Shown here one piece after another: positions 43,766 to 53,015 of a DNA stretch of 64,000 bases. The translations under genes were made by a program, and so were the position numbers. The DNA comes from Bacillus sp. es.036 (GTDB lineage: Bacteria; Bacillota; Bacilli; Bacillales; Guptibacillaceae): positions 3,534,001 to 3,598,000 of the forward strand of contig NZ_PDIZ01000001.1 of the NCBI RefSeq assembly GCF_002563635.1, in the 5' to 3' direction. Positions within the stretch are counted from its first letter, which is position 1, and each line of letters starts with the position of its first letter. The notes below the pieces were generated by a model. It saw only the letters and a list, made by a program, of their open reading frames with translations. It ran no database searches and was not told the origin of the DNA.

Positions 43766-44203
43766 TTACCCCTTTGCCTGTTTATTTAATCGCTCTTTCA
43801 TCATTTCACGGATTTCTTGTTTGCGACGATGACGTTTAATCGCAAAACGATTAACCTCTTGGAAAATCAAAGATGACTCCTTTTCCGTTTTGAGATAAAA
43901 TTTCACACCGAAGAAGTTACTTGCTCTCGTATTAGGGTCATTAGGGTCGTTAGGTTTCCCCCATACAACTTCACCTCTAATTCGGAATGGTTCATCGTTT
44001 AATTTGATGGAGAACTCCATATCCGTATGCATTGGTACTTCCAGATCTACTGAAAAACCAATACCTTCGAGTCCAATATCATGGATATAAATTTTATGAT
44101 TAAATTCTGGAGTGACAGGTGATTCTTTTTCAATAACTCTCATTCTTGCGGCAAATGGAACGTCAAGTTGCTGACGAAAAACCTGCCTTTTATTACGACT
44201 CAT
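43766..44203 (-). CDS. PilZ-domain protein (c-di-GMP receptor candidate)
   Basis: 145-residue protein with a PilZ domain. The N-terminal RNKRQVFRQQLDVPF contains the RxxxR arginine motif (R-QVF-R) and IYIHDIGLEGIGF is the DxSxxG-like second motif, here with Gly-Leu in place of Ser, so c-di-GMP binding may be weak or altered. The C-terminus is basic (FAIKRHRRKQEIREMMKERLNKQAKG). ATG at 44203, 7 nt after GAGG; GTG at 44209 is less likely. It is a single gene between tRNAs and purA. Role unknown. Confidence 0.8.
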   Translation of the reverse strand: MSRNKRQVFRQQLDVPFAARMRVIEKESPVTPEFNHKIYIHDIGLEGIGFSVDLEVPMHTDMEFSIKLNDEPFRIRGEVVWGKPNDPNDPNTRASNFFGVKFYLKTEKESSLIFQEVNRFAIKRHRRKQEIREMMKERLNKQAKG

Positions 44204-44302
44204 ATGCACACCTCATCAAAGCTCACCGATTTTAATAGTTTAAGTTTACCATAAAATTTGTTTTTCTGCAGAATTTTCCAACATCTAAACCCTATTAAAA
44301 AA

Positions 44303-44328
44303 AGCTGACAGTTTTAAGCTGTCAGCTC
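44303..44328 (-). terminator. Terminator of purA
   Basis: AGCTGACAG/CTGTCAGCT stem, followed on the minus strand by T7. It is 8 bp beyond the purA stop. Confidence 0.9.
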
Positions 44329-44334
44329 TGTTCA

Positions 44335-45621
44335 TTAAGCAAAAACGCCACGAATCATATTTGTTTGATTGCGATCAGGTCCAACGGAGAAGATCGACAA
44401 TGGAATGCCAGTAAGTTGTGATACGCGCTCAATATAATGACGTGCATTAGGAGGTAGCTCTCCTAAGTTTTTAACACCCGTAATATCTTCTGTCCAGCCA
44501 GGCATTTCTTCATAAACTGGCTCGCATTCAGCCAATACTTTAAGGCTGGCAGGAAATTCTTCAATAATTTCGCCTTTGTACTTATAAGCTGTACAAATTT
44601 TAAGCGTATCAATTCCAGTTAATACGTCAATTGAGTTCAGAGAAAGGTCCGTAATGCCACTCACGCGACGCGCATGACGAACAACAACGCTATCGAACCA
44701 ACCAACACGACGAGGACGTCCCGTTGTTGTTCCATATTCATTTCCTACTTCACGAATTTGATCGCCAACTTCGTCATGAAGCTCAGTAGGGAAAGGGCCA
44801 TCTCCAACTCTTGTTGTATAGGCTTTTGAAACACCTACAACATGATTGATTTTGCTCGGTCCTACTCCAGATCCAATCGTAACGCCACCAGCAATTGGGT
44901 TAGATGATGTAACAAACGGATAAGTACCCTGATCAATATCGAGCATAACGCCCTGAGCGCCTTCGAAAAGAACACGACGTCCTTCATCAATTGCATCATT
45001 AAGAACGACTGAAGTATCTACAACATATTTTGCGATCTGTTGACCATACTCATAGTATTCTTCTAGAATATCCTCTTTTTTGAAACCTTCTACTTCATAC
45101 ATTTTTTCAAGAAGGCGGTTTTTATCTGTAAGGTTACGTTCTAATTTTTCTTCAAAAACTTCACGATCAAGTAAATCACAAATACGGATACCAACTCTTG
45201 CTGCTTTATCCATATATGCTGGACCGATTCCTTTTTTCGTCGTTCCTATTTTATTAGCACCTTTGTATTCTTCCTCAACGACATCAAGTTTTAAGTGATA
45301 AGGAAGAATAACATGTGCGCGATTGCTTATACGCAAATTATCTGTATTGATATTACGTTCATGTAAGTATGAGAGTTCTTCTAGAACGGCTTTTGGATCT
45401 ACAACCATTCCATTTCCAATAACACAAATCTTATCATCATAAAAAATTCCTGATGGAATCAAGTGAAGTTTGTACTTCGTATCATTAAATACAATGGTAT
45501 GTCCAGCATTGTTTCCACCCTGATAGCGAGCGACAACCTCTGCATTTTCCGAAAGGTAATCCGTAATCTTTCCTTTACCTTCATCGCCCCACTGTGTACC
45601 TACCACAACTACTGATGGCAT
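44335..45621 (-). CDS. purA: Adenylosuccinate synthetase
   Basis: 428-residue enzyme joining IMP and aspartate with GTP to give adenylosuccinate, the first step from IMP to [21 protein letters not shown] is the N-terminal P-loop with the catalytic Asp, GNNAGHTI the His site, [26 protein letters not shown] and [13 protein letters not shown] the substrate loops. ATG at 45621; RBS GGAGGTGC. Upstream lie a sigma-A promoter and a pair of PurBox motifs. Confidence 0.97.
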   Translation of the reverse strand: MPSVVVVGTQWGDEGKGKITDYLSENAEVVARYQGGNNAGHTIVFNDTKYKLHLIPSGIFYDDKICVIGNGMVVDPKAVLEELSYLHERNINTDNLRISNRAHVILPYHLKLDVVEEEYKGANKIGTTKKGIGPAYMDKAARVGIRICDLLDREVFEEKLERNLTDKNRLLEKMYEVEGFKKEDILEEYYEYGQQIAKYVVDTSVVLNDAIDEGRRVLFEGAQGVMLDIDQGTYPFVTSSNPIAGGVTIGSGVGPSKINHVVGVSKAYTTRVGDGPFPTELHDEVGDQIREVGNEYGTTTGRPRRVGWFDSVVVRHARRVSGITDLSLNSIDVLTGIDTLKICTAYKYKGEIIEEFPASLKVLAECEPVYEEMPGWTEDITGVKNLGELPPNARHYIERVSQLTGIPLSIFSVGPDRNQTNMIRGVFA

Positions 45622-45691
45622 TTGAGCACCTCCAGATGCTTCCTAGAATTATTTGTCAGAAGCATACTACTTTTTTAAAAAACCCAGGCTA

Positions 45692-45720
45692 AGTGTATCA
45701 ATTTGATCCTGATAAGTCAA
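45692..45720 (-). promoter_or_regulatory. Promoter of purA
   Basis: On the minus strand, -35 TTGACT (45720-45715), 17-bp spacer, -10 TACACT (45697-45692). Confidence 0.7.
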
Positions 45721-45721
45721 C

Positions 45722-45765
45722 AAACCCGAACAATTATATAAACAAAACTAAATACGTTCGTTATT
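45722..45765. promoter_or_regulatory. Paired PurBoxes (PurR operator) upstream of purA
   Basis: AAACCCGAACAAT (45722-45734) matches the PurBox AWWWCCGAACWWT at 12 of 13 positions. An inverted box at 45753-45765 with core GTTCG matches at 10 of 13. The 18-bp gap and position just upstream of -35 resemble B. subtilis PurR operators. Confidence 0.65.
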
Positions 45766-45870
45766 CAGTTTTACTTCCCATTATCATAAACCAATCACGC
45801 CCCCTATTATTATGCACAAGATTGGTCATCGAATAAAAGGTCGCCGCGCTAACACAATCTTCCAATAAAT

Positions 45871-45898
45871 AAAAAAGCCTCAAAAATGAGGCTTTTTT
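45871..45898 (-). terminator. Terminator of dnaB
   Basis: AAAAAAGCCTCA/TGAGGCTTTTTT stem, loop AAAA; the stop codon of dnaB overlaps its edge. Confidence 0.9.
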
Positions 45899-47258
45899 AA
45901 GCACCTGGTGGCATGTCACCTTCATCGTGACGCCTCTCCAGATTAACGAACTTATTATATTCTTTCACAAATGCTAGCTCGACTGTTCCAACAGGACCAT
46001 TTCGCTGCTTTGCAATAATAATTTCAATGATGTTTTTATTCTCTGATTCCTTATCATAATAATCATCTCGATAAAGGAAGGCAACGATATCCGCATCCTG
46101 CTCAATACTTCCAGATTCACGAATATCCGACATCATCGGTCTTTTATCCTGTCTCGATTCAACGCCACGTGAAAGCTGTGACAGCGAAATGAGAGGGACT
46201 TCAAGCTCACGTGCAATACCTTTTAGAGATCGCGATATTTCAGAAACTTCCTGCTGTCTGTTTTCACCAGACCCATTTCCACGTATCAGCTGCATATAGT
46301 CAATCAGAATCATACCCAGACCTTTTTCTTGCTTCAATCGCCTGCATTTGGCACGAATGTCACCAACACGAATACCTGGTGTATCATCGATATAGATTCC
46401 CGCATTCGAAAGACTTCCCATTGCCATCGTGAGCTTTTGCCAGTCATCACCTGTTAACCCACCTGTACGAAGACGCTGAGCATCTATATTACCTTCCGCA
46501 CAAAGCATACGCATCACAAGCTGTTCCGCACCCATCTCAAGGCTAAAGATCGCGACATTCTCATCGGTTTTCGTTGCAACGTTTTGAGCAATGTTAAGCG
46601 CGAATGCTGTTTTACCTACAGAAGGACGTGCAGCTACAATGATTAAATCGTTTCGCTGGAAACCTGCCGTCATACGATCAAGCTCAGAGAACCCTGTAGG
46701 GATCCCTGTGATGTCTTCTGTATTGTTCTGAAGGGTTTCAATATTATCATAAGCAGTGACAAGAACATCTTTAATCGAGATAAAGGCTCCTGTATTCTTA
46801 CGCTGAGAAACTTCCATAATTGACTTCTCAGCTTCCGAAAGAAGGTTTTCAATTTCATTCTCTTTCGCATATCCATCAGATGCTATATCTGTTGCTGCGC
46901 GAATTAATCTTCTTAAGATCGACTTCTCTTCAACAATTTTTGAATAATACTCAACGTTTGCAGCAGTTGGAACTGAATTAGCTAGATCACTTAAATAAGA
47001 GACTCCGCCAATTTCCTCAAGAATCTTAAGATCCTGAAGCTCCGAAGTTACCGTGACAAGATCGACAGGCTCTCCTTTTTCAGAGAGATCGATCATCACA
47101 GAGAAAATCTTCTGATGTGCCGCTCGGTAAAAATCTTCCGGCTGCAGTACCTCTGTTGCTGTTGTGAGTGCATCGATTTCCAAGAAAACAGCACCGATTA
47201 CCGCTTGTTCAGCTTCAATATTTTGAGGTGGCGTACGATCAGCAAATAAATCACTCAT
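45897..47258 (-). CDS. dnaB: Replicative DNA helicase DnaB (DnaC in B. subtilis)
   Basis: 453-residue hexameric replicative helicase. N-terminal primase-interacting domain (about 10-110, PPQNIEAEQAVIGAVFLE), linker, then RecA-like C-terminal domain with Walker A ARPSVGKTAFALN, ILIDYMQLIRG (Walker B region) and SQLSRGVESR (arginine-finger region). ATG at 47258; RBS AGGGGG. It follows rplI in the conserved gdpP-rplI-dnaB order. Confidence 0.97.
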   Translation of the reverse strand: MSDLFADRTPPQNIEAEQAVIGAVFLEIDALTTATEVLQPEDFYRAAHQKIFSVMIDLSEKGEPVDLVTVTSELQDLKILEEIGGVSYLSDLANSVPTAANVEYYSKIVEEKSILRRLIRAATDIASDGYAKENEIENLLSEAEKSIMEVSQRKNTGAFISIKDVLVTAYDNIETLQNNTEDITGIPTGFSELDRMTAGFQRNDLIIVAARPSVGKTAFALNIAQNVATKTDENVAIFSLEMGAEQLVMRMLCAEGNIDAQRLRTGGLTGDDWQKLTMAMGSLSNAGIYIDDTPGIRVGDIRAKCRRLKQEKGLGMILIDYMQLIRGNGSGENRQQEVSEISRSLKGIARELEVPLISLSQLSRGVESRQDKRPMMSDIRESGSIEQDADIVAFLYRDDYYDKESENKNIIEIIIAKQRNGPVGTVELAFVKEYNKFVNLERRHDEGDMPPGA

Positions 47259-47306
47259 GTTGTTTTCCCCCTGAGCAGTTCGCTATTTTCCACCCGTAAT
47301 CACCTA

Positions 47307-47750
47307 CTATTGCTCTACCACATGTACTTTAACAGTTGCTGTTACATCATGGTGCAATTTAAGGGGTACATTCGTGTAACCCAGGGAACGGATTGGTTCA
47401 TCTAGTTCAATTTTGCGCTTATCAACTTTAATGTTGTGCTTTTTCAGTTCTTCAGCAATATTTTTGCTTGTAATGGAACCGAACAAACGGCCACCTTCAC
47501 CAGATTTTGTTTCTACTTCAACCTCAAGGCTTTCGATCTTTTCCTTCAACGCTTTCGCTTCATCAAGCTCTTCTTGCGCTTTCTTATCGTCGCTACGTTG
47601 TTTCGCCTTTAGGGTTTTCATATTTGCATTATTCGCTTCTAGAGCAAGATTATTCTTAAGCAGATGGTTACGAGCATATCCATCTGCTACGTTTTTAACT
47701 TCACCTTTTTTACCTTTACCTTTTACATCTTCTAAGAAAATCACTTTCAT
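47307..47750 (-). CDS. rplI: 50S ribosomal protein L9
   Basis: 147 residues: N-terminal domain with [33 protein letters not shown], long connecting helix, and C-terminal RNA-binding domain ([17 protein letters not shown]). The start overlaps the gdpP stop by 4 bp and its ribosome-binding site is in gdpP, so translation is coupled. Confidence 0.97.
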   Translation of the reverse strand: MKVIFLEDVKGKGKKGEVKNVADGYARNHLLKNNLALEANNANMKTLKAKQRSDDKKAQEELDEAKALKEKIESLEVEVETKSGEGGRLFGSITSKNIAEELKKHNIKVDKRKIELDEPIRSLGYTNVPLKLHHDVTATVKVHVVEQ

Positions 47751-49723
47751 GATTCATCTTCGCTCCCTTCCAAATAGTTATCGATTGTTTCCTTAAGCAT
47801 TTCCTCTGCTTCTTCAATTGACCCTGAGTCAATCTGCGTCGCAGCGTTCGTTAAATGTCCACCGCCATTAAGGCCTTCCATAATAATCTGGACATTCACT
47901 TCCCCTAGCGATCTAGCACTAATGCTAATTTTACCATCATTTCGTTTTGAAATAACGAAAGAAGCAATCACGCCGCTCATTGATAAAAGCGTATCTGCCG
48001 CTTGAGCAATTAATACTTGATCATAGGTCTGATCCTTTTCACCTAGTGCGATCGCAATCCCACTCCGATAAATGTGTGACTTCTCTATGATTTTGGCTCT
48101 TCTAATATACTGCGCAATGTCTTCACGAAGGAACTCTTGAACAAGCACAGTATCAGCACCATGCGCCCTCAAATAAGAAGCAGCGTCAAATGTTCTAGAA
48201 CCGGTCCTAAGCGTAAAGCTTTTCGTATCCACAATAATACCGGCTAGAAGTGCAGTTGCCTCCATGATGTCCATTTTAAGCCGTTTTGGCTGGTATTCAA
48301 AGAGTTCCGTAACAAGCTCCGCTGTGGAAGAAGCATAGGGCTCCATGTAGACAAGAACGGGATCTTCAATAAACTCTTCTCCACGTCTATGGTGATCAAT
48401 AACAACGACATGATCGAGCTTTTGCAAAAGACGCTCTTCCATAACAAGTGAAGGTTTATGCGTATCGACGACAACTAAAAGCGTGTTAGGCGTACAATTC
48501 TCAAGCGCATCTTCAGGATCGATAAAACGTGCCCAAAGTTGCTCATTCCCTTCAATCTCTTCGATTAATCTTGAGACACCGCTAGTCCGTTGATTTTGAT
48601 CAAAAACGATTGAACCTTCTTTTCCATTTGCCTGGGCTACTTTAAGAATACCAATGGAAGCACCAATGGAATCCATATCAGGGTTTTTATGCCCCATGAT
48701 AATCACTTGGTCACTATCAAGGACAAGCTCCCGTAATGCATGGGAAATGACTCGTGCTCTTACCCTCGTTCGCTTTTCAATAGGGTTTGTCTTTCCACCA
48801 TAAAATTTCACTTTTCCTGTCGTCTGCTTAATAGCAACTTGATCACCACCGCGTCCAAGCGCAAGATCAAGGCTAGATTGAGCCAACTGACCAAGTTCGG
48901 TAAGCGTACTATGTCCGCTACCAACTCCAATACTTAATGTAATCGAAACATTTTCCTTAGAAGTCGCTTCACGAACTTCATCAAGAATCGAAAACTTATT
49001 TTTTTCTAAGTCTTGAAGAATTTTTTGATTTAAAACAGCAAAGAATTTCTCAGAAGAACTTCGCTTCAAGAAGATTCCCTGTTCATCTGCCCAGTTATTT
49101 AGAATCGATGTGACGGAGCTATTTAAGTTACTGCGCACTTGGTCACCAAGACCCTGGGTGACCTCTTCATAGTTATCAAGATAAATAATCCCAACAACTG
49201 TTTTTTCTTCATTATAAAGACGCTGAATTTCTACTTTTTCACTCACATCAAAGAAATAGAGCAATCTTTCTTCTTGCTTAAAATACGTTTTGTATTTTCG
49301 ATCATGAATCGTTAAAATCTCTTCATTCGCCTCTGATTTTAGAAAGGGAATAATTTGTTCGGAAATATCATTCAAAGAAAGTCCTATCAATTGCTCTTTC
49401 TCCATCATGATAGGCAAATAAGGATTCGTCCATTCGATGTGATATTCCTCATCATACAGCAAGATTCCAAATGGCATTTCCATTAGAGCCTCGTCTCCTA
49501 CCTTCTTCACGCGGTGAGACAGAGTCGAAACGTAGTCTCTGAGAGCAGCTTGGAATAAAGACTCAGCTCGAATCGCTGTATAAACAAGAAGCGTCATTAC
49601 GATTACGCTCCCAATTCCTAATATCCAGTTGTAATAGGTGATGATGCCGATAAACAGGATGGAAATGACGAACAAGGCTACCACATGATAACCATGCCAC
49701 CGTTTCGTTAAAAACTTTGGCAT
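47747..49723 (-). CDS. gdpP: Cyclic-di-AMP phosphodiesterase GdpP (YybT)
   Basis: 658-residue membrane phosphodiesterase that degrades c-di-AMP. Two transmembrane helices (about 13-52), a PAS-like heme/sensory domain (about 85-150), a degenerate GGDEF domain (about 170-300) and a DHH-DHHA1 phosphodiesterase: [30 protein letters not shown] and a [11 protein letters not shown] tail. ATG at 49723; RBS GTAGGAGC. Part of yybS-gdpP-rplI-dnaB. Confidence 0.96.
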   Translation of the reverse strand: MPKFLTKRWHGYHVVALFVISILFIGIITYYNWILGIGSVIVMTLLVYTAIRAESLFQAALRDYVSTLSHRVKKVGDEALMEMPFGILLYDEEYHIEWTNPYLPIMMEKEQLIGLSLNDISEQIIPFLKSEANEEILTIHDRKYKTYFKQEERLLYFFDVSEKVEIQRLYNEEKTVVGIIYLDNYEEVTQGLGDQVRSNLNSSVTSILNNWADEQGIFLKRSSSEKFFAVLNQKILQDLEKNKFSILDEVREATSKENVSITLSIGVGSGHSTLTELGQLAQSSLDLALGRGGDQVAIKQTTGKVKFYGGKTNPIEKRTRVRARVISHALRELVLDSDQVIIMGHKNPDMDSIGASIGILKVAQANGKEGSIVFDQNQRTSGVSRLIEEIEGNEQLWARFIDPEDALENCTPNTLLVVVDTHKPSLVMEERLLQKLDHVVVIDHHRRGEEFIEDPVLVYMEPYASSTAELVTELFEYQPKRLKMDIMEATALLAGIIVDTKSFTLRTGSRTFDAASYLRAHGADTVLVQEFLREDIAQYIRRAKIIEKSHIYRSGIAIALGEKDQTYDQVLIAQAADTLLSMSGVIASFVISKRNDGKISISARSLGEVNVQIIMEGLNGGGHLTNAATQIDSGSIEEAEEMLKETIDNYLEGSEDES

Positions 49724-49738
49724 ACTTTCAGCTCCTAC

Positions 49739-50665
49739 CTATGATTTCATTCTCCTTCGCAATTCGAAACCAAGATCAATGATTCCAATAATAACAACAA
49801 ATGATGTTAGTGCGAAGCCAAGAAACGTTAACAGAATTGGCACGACGATGGGCCATCCCTTTCGATGGCTAAAAAAGTAAATGACAGCAAGACCCTGAAC
49901 AAATATCAGAGCATTGAGTATAGAGTACACATTAATGGCTGCCACAAATACAGCCGATCCTTCTTCTAATCCTACCATCATAACAATAGTAACAACTAAA
50001 TAATACCATAAAAAACTCTTCGGAAATGCCCATTCTCTGATTGGCTGAAAGACGGGTGGCTGAAAGTTGCCTACCCTCCTTAAAATTGGAATGGAAAGTA
50101 GCTGTGAAATCAGTGCAATCACAACACCCATGAGCACTAAACCTGTCGGAATTAAATAGCGCAATAAACTAATTTGCTCTTTAAGTTGATTAAACTGGCT
50201 AGTGTCCAAACCTAACGAATCATATATCGATTCTGCTTGTTGAAAGGATTGATTCATCATTTCCACAACAAGATCAGCTGGATTTTGACCGATCACTAGA
50301 ATACTCGATACAAAAGCAAGCACAAGGCCGACTACATACGCTAACCCGCTTCCTACCAATACAGCAAGTGCAGACTTACGAATTGCGTATAAATACCCAG
50401 CAGTTATCCCTCCAAGCCCTACCGTAAACGTCATAACGAGAGAAGGAAGACCTGCCGTTAACACCCCAAGCACTATCGTCACAGCCCACATCACTAGCCC
50501 ACTCTTCATACCATTGCGCACAACCATCAGTATAAACGGGATAGGAAGAGCCCAGAGCGTAAGAGAGCCTAAAAGTGGTACATAAATCGTAATCAGAAAC
50601 AATACAGCAAACACGGCCGCAAGTGCAGCCCCTTCAACTAACTGCCTAACACCTTGATTCTTCAA
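49739..50665 (-). CDS. yybS: YybS-family DUF2232 membrane protein
   Basis: 308-residue integral membrane protein with about 8 hydrophobic segments, DUF2232 family, occupying the yybS position before gdpP. The start is TTG at 50665, 7 nt after AGGAG. Members resemble S components of ECF transporters in topology, but their function is unproven. The structured repeat array at 50684-50945 lies directly upstream. Confidence 0.88.
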   Translation of the reverse strand: MKNQGVRQLVEGAALAAVFAVLFLITIYVPLLGSLTLWALPIPFILMVVRNGMKSGLVMWAVTIVLGVLTAGLPSLVMTFTVGLGGITAGYLYAIRKSALAVLVGSGLAYVVGLVLAFVSSILVIGQNPADLVVEMMNQSFQQAESIYDSLGLDTSQFNQLKEQISLLRYLIPTGLVLMGVVIALISQLLSIPILRRVGNFQPPVFQPIREWAFPKSFLWYYLVVTIVMMVGLEEGSAVFVAAINVYSILNALIFVQGLAVIYFFSHRKGWPIVVPILLTFLGFALTSFVVIIGIIDLGFELRRRMKS

Positions 50666-51124
50666 TAGTCTTCTCCTTTTCAGTAAAGCGGAAGTGACCG
50701 TTTAGGCTCGACAAGCACTGGAACCTTTACATTTGAACACGGTCTTTGTGTTCAGAGGTAAAGGTGAAGTGATCGAGAGACTGGTCACTGCAGCTAGATC
50801 ATGTAAAGCGGAAGTGGGCGGTAAGGTCCGACAAGCGCTGGAAGCCTTTCATCTGAACACGTCCTTTGTGTTCAGATGAAAGGGTGAAGCGATGCGAGGA
50901 CCTGCCCACTGCAGCTGGATCGTGTAAAGCGGAAGTGACCGTTAAAACACAATAATCAACCGAAGCCTTTCAGTCACTTAAATCCTATCCATACAGTATA
51001 TTTATTCATTTTATCAACCCGCTTAGTTGAAATACAAAAAACGGGTCGAAATCCCCTTACTACATTGTAAGAATTTCTGCCCGTTTCAGCAAATGTTTCA
51101 TTAATTTGAATAGTGAGCATTAAG
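50666..51124. other. 459-bp region between yybS and the HPr-like gene
   Basis: It contains no gene. It holds two tandem 120-bp structured elements and a partial third (50684-50945), and a further hairpin at about 51042-51090 (AACGGG..GAAAT..CTTAC with its imperfect complement). No clear promoter of yybS was recognised. Confidence 0.6.
50684..50945. repeat. Two tandem 120-bp palindromic elements plus a partial third
   Basis: Unit 1 is 50684-50803, unit 2 is 50804-50924, and a partial unit starts at 50925; each begins TAAAGCGGAAGTG. Each unit folds into a long hairpin: GTGACC...GGTCAC in unit 1 against GTGGGC...GCCCAC in unit 2; GCACT...AGTG against GCGCT...AGCG; and a central CCTTTAC/CCTTTCA arm leading to TGAACAC...GTGTTCA. 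The differences are compensatory, so structure has been preserved while sequence changed. Confidence 0.85.
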
Positions 51125-51151
51125 AAAAGGCTGTATCGTTAACAGCCTTTT
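51125..51151 (-). terminator. Terminator of the HPr-like gene
   Basis: AAAAGGCTGT (51125-51134) pairs with ACAGCCTTTT (51142-51151), loop ATCGTTA. T-rich ends on both strands. Confidence 0.8.
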
Positions 51152-51156
51152 GTGTA

Positions 51157-51453
51157 CTACATAAGAGATAGTGTCTCTTCCTTCGCACCATCCATCTCTT
51201 TTTGAAGCCACTCGACTAATTGCACAGATGCTGTTTGCGCATCTTCGCCGTCAGCAATAAGTAGAATCGAATCGCTTTCTTTCACGGAGAGATTAAACGT
51301 AATAACGCTCGTTAAATTCTTTCCGTTAATGCTATGCCCATTTCGATAGAGAGATACGTGACTATCAAACGTTTTCGCTTTTTTGACGAATGCCATAAGA
51401 GAATTCATACTAAGCGGTGCGGTAAGTGTTACTGTTGAAGTTTCAACGTTCAT
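51157..51453 (-). CDS. HPr-like protein without the phosphorylatable histidine
   Basis: 98 residues with an HPr-type fold pattern: TVTLTAPLSMNSLMAFVKKAKTFDSHVSLYRNGHSINGKNLTSVITFNLSVKESDSILLIADGEDAQTA. HPr proteins normally carry His15 in LHARPA; here the equivalent is LSMNSL, with no histidine, and the Ser46 region (NAKSIMGV) reads NGKNLTSV, so both the PTS phosphorylation site and the HPrK site are missing. ATG at 51453; RBS TAAGGAGG. It lies between rpsR and yybS. It may be a regulatory HPr paralogue that does not transfer phosphate; function unknown. Confidence 0.72.
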   Translation of the reverse strand: MNVETSTVTLTAPLSMNSLMAFVKKAKTFDSHVSLYRNGHSINGKNLTSVITFNLSVKESDSILLIADGEDAQTASVQLVEWLQKEMDGAKEETLSLM

Positions 51454-51567
51454 TATTGTGGTTCCTCCTTACAGGATTCTTGTAAGGGTTGTATTCCCTC
51501 ATCTTGCAGGAGTGTAAACCACTTATTCCAAAATCGCGTTATCATCTTAGAATAACGTTGTATAGAA

Positions 51568-51600
51568 AAAAGCAGTAGGACATCATCCTACTGCTTTTCA
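51568..51600 (-). terminator. Terminator of the rpsF-ssb-rpsR operon
   Basis: 13-bp perfect stem AAAAGCAGTAGGA/TCCTACTGCTTTT, loop CATCA; minus-strand T tract. Confidence 0.9.
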
Positions 51601-51603
51601 TCC

Positions 51604-51840
51604 TTACTCACCAAGTACGTATGGTAGTAAAGCCATTTGACGAGCACGTTTAACTGCGCGAGTCAATTGACGTTGGTATTTAGCGCTAGTACCTGTTACA
51701 CGACGTGGAAGAATTTTTCCACGCTCAGATACGAAGCGTTTAAGAAGATCTACATCTTTATAGTCGATGTAAGTGATTTTGTTTACTGTGAAGAAACAAA
51801 CCTTTTTACGACGACCTCTGCGTCCACCTGGTCTTGCCAT
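51604..51840 (-). CDS. rpsR: 30S ribosomal protein S18
   Basis: 78 residues: [75 protein letters not shown] is the complete S18 sequence. Binds 16S rRNA together with S6. Last gene of rpsF-ssb-rpsR; RBS AAAGGAGG. Confidence 0.98.
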   Translation of the reverse strand: MARPGGRRGRRKKVCFFTVNKITYIDYKDVDLLKRFVSERGKILPRRVTGTSAKYQRQLTRAVKRARQMALLPYVLGE

Positions 51841-51903
51841 GGGTAGTTACCTCCTTTGCATTTAAAATTCGTTCTCTGTTTTCACCGCTCGAAACAAAGA
51901 GTA

Positions 51904-52416
51904 TTAGAACGGCAAGTCATCATCTGAAATGTCGATCGGCTTGCCATCGCTCGCAAACGGGTCATCTCCAAAATTGGAGTGATCACGGTTGTTATCACGA
52001 TTTTGGTTCTGATTCCCGTAACCGCCGGTTTCTCTGTTTTGGTTGCCGCCACCGTAGTTACTACTGTTGCCGCTTCCGCCACCGCCTTGGTTAGAACCTT
52101 TAGGCTCGAGAAATTGGACGCTTTCAGCCATCACTTCTGTCACAAACACACGCTGTCCCTGGCTATTATCATAAGAGCGAGTCTGAACTCGTCCATCTAC
52201 ACCAGCAAGGCTGCCTTTTTTCAAGAAATTGGCTGCATTTTCTGCCTGTCTGCGCCATACAACAATGTTGATAAAATCAGCTTCGCGGTCTCCCTGCTGA
52301 TTCGTAAACGGGCGATTCACAGCAAGTGTGAAGTTCGCAACCGCTACGCCACTAGGGGTATAACGCAATTCAGGGTCTTTTGTTAAACGTCCAACTAATA
52401 CGACGCGATTCAGCAT
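51904..52416 (-). CDS. ssb: Single-stranded DNA-binding protein
   Basis: 170 residues: OB-fold at 1-105 ([35 protein letters not shown]), a Gly/Asn/Gln-rich flexible linker (about 112-155), and the acidic protein-interaction tip [10 protein letters not shown]. Coats single-stranded DNA in replication and repair. ATG at 52416; RBS GGAGGGGTT. Middle gene of the operon. Confidence 0.98.
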   Translation of the reverse strand: MLNRVVLVGRLTKDPELRYTPSGVAVANFTLAVNRPFTNQQGDREADFINIVVWRRQAENAANFLKKGSLAGVDGRVQTRSYDNSQGQRVFVTEVMAESVQFLEPKGSNQGGGGSGNSSNYGGGNQNRETGGYGNQNQNRDNNRDHSNFGDDPFASDGKPIDISDDDLPF

Positions 52417-52442
52417 CAGAACCCCTCCTATTTATAAAACAA

Positions 52443-52739
52443 TTACTTTTTAGCTTCTTCTAGGTTGATCGTCATGAAACGAAGAACATCGTCGTTGATT
52501 TTCATCAAACGGCTGAATTCATCAATCGCTTCAGTGTTACTGTTAATGTTAAGAAGCATGTAGATCCCGCTGTTGAAATTCTCGATTTCATAAGCAAGAC
52601 GCTTCTTACCCATTTCTTTAGTTTCATTAATTTCCGCACCATTGTCAGTAAGGATTCCGTTGAAACGCTCGACAAGAGCTTTCTGTGCATCCTCTTCAAT
52701 GTTTGGACGGATAATGTACATAATTTCGTAGTTACGCAT
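52443..52739 (-). CDS. rpsF: 30S ribosomal protein S6
   Basis: 98 residues: [26 protein letters not shown] start, [24 protein letters not shown] and final [15 protein letters not shown] are typical of S6. The ATG at 52739 has AAAGGAGG at 8-nt spacing; a start at 52748 would be inside that site. First gene of rpsF-ssb-rpsR, with an S6:S18-type leader. Confidence 0.97.
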   Translation of the reverse strand: MRNYEIMYIIRPNIEEDAQKALVERFNGILTDNGAEINETKEMGKKRLAYEIENFNSGIYMLLNINSNTEAIDEFSRLMKINDDVLRFMTINLEEAKK

Positions 52740-52763
52740 TCCGTTCACCTCCTTTTGGTCTAA

Positions 52764-52787
52764 CGGCTCTTAACTGGAATTAAGAGC
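52764..52787 (-). promoter_or_regulatory. Candidate S6:S18 autoregulatory leader hairpin of rpsF
   Basis: On the minus strand, GCTCTTAA pairs with TTAAGAGC, followed directly by CGTTAGACC; the junction supplies a GCCG near the CCG element bound by the S6:S18 complex in Bacillota rpsF leaders. It lies about 25 nt before the start. Confidence 0.55.
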
Positions 52788-52826
52788 AAGGAGTAAGTAT
52801 ACAAAGATAATTACTCACAGCTTTAG

Positions 52827-52855
52827 ATTATACCAAATTAATTCTTTATTAGCAA
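52827..52855 (-). promoter_or_regulatory. Sigma-A promoter of rpsF-ssb-rpsR
   Basis: On the minus strand, -35 TTGCTA (52855-52850), 17-bp spacer, perfect -10 TATAAT (52832-52827). Confidence 0.8.
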
Positions 52856-52879
52856 GTCCCGTAGAAATTGAATCTATAG

Positions 52880-52953
52880 GCTGGTTGATTTCCGCTCCAG
52901 GATGCTCGCTTTCCGCGGGGCGGGCGGTGAGCCTCCTTCCGCTCCAATCAGCT
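52880..52953. repeat. Dispersed GC-rich Bacillaceae repeat, partial copy
   Basis: 74-bp segment with TTGATTTCCGCTCCAGG at one end and CCGCTCCAATCAGC at the other, and TTTCCGCGGGGCGG with CGGTGAGCCTCCT in the middle. The ends are imperfect inverted repeats. Similar sequences are common between genes in Bacillaceae genomes; the usual longer middle seems to be missing. Confidence 0.65.
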
Positions 52954-53015
52954 AAATGTGGACTTTTTTAAGAAAATCCGTTCAAATACAAAAATCTATT
53001 ACAAAAGATCCTATC

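Noticed and set aside
47413-47796. 127-codon plus-strand frame opposite rplI
   Set aside because: It is an antisense shadow of L9 with Ser/Phe-rich translation.
51979-52386. 135-codon plus-strand frame opposite ssb
   Set aside because: It is antisense to the Gly/Asn-rich linker and OB fold of SSB; no ribosome-binding site.
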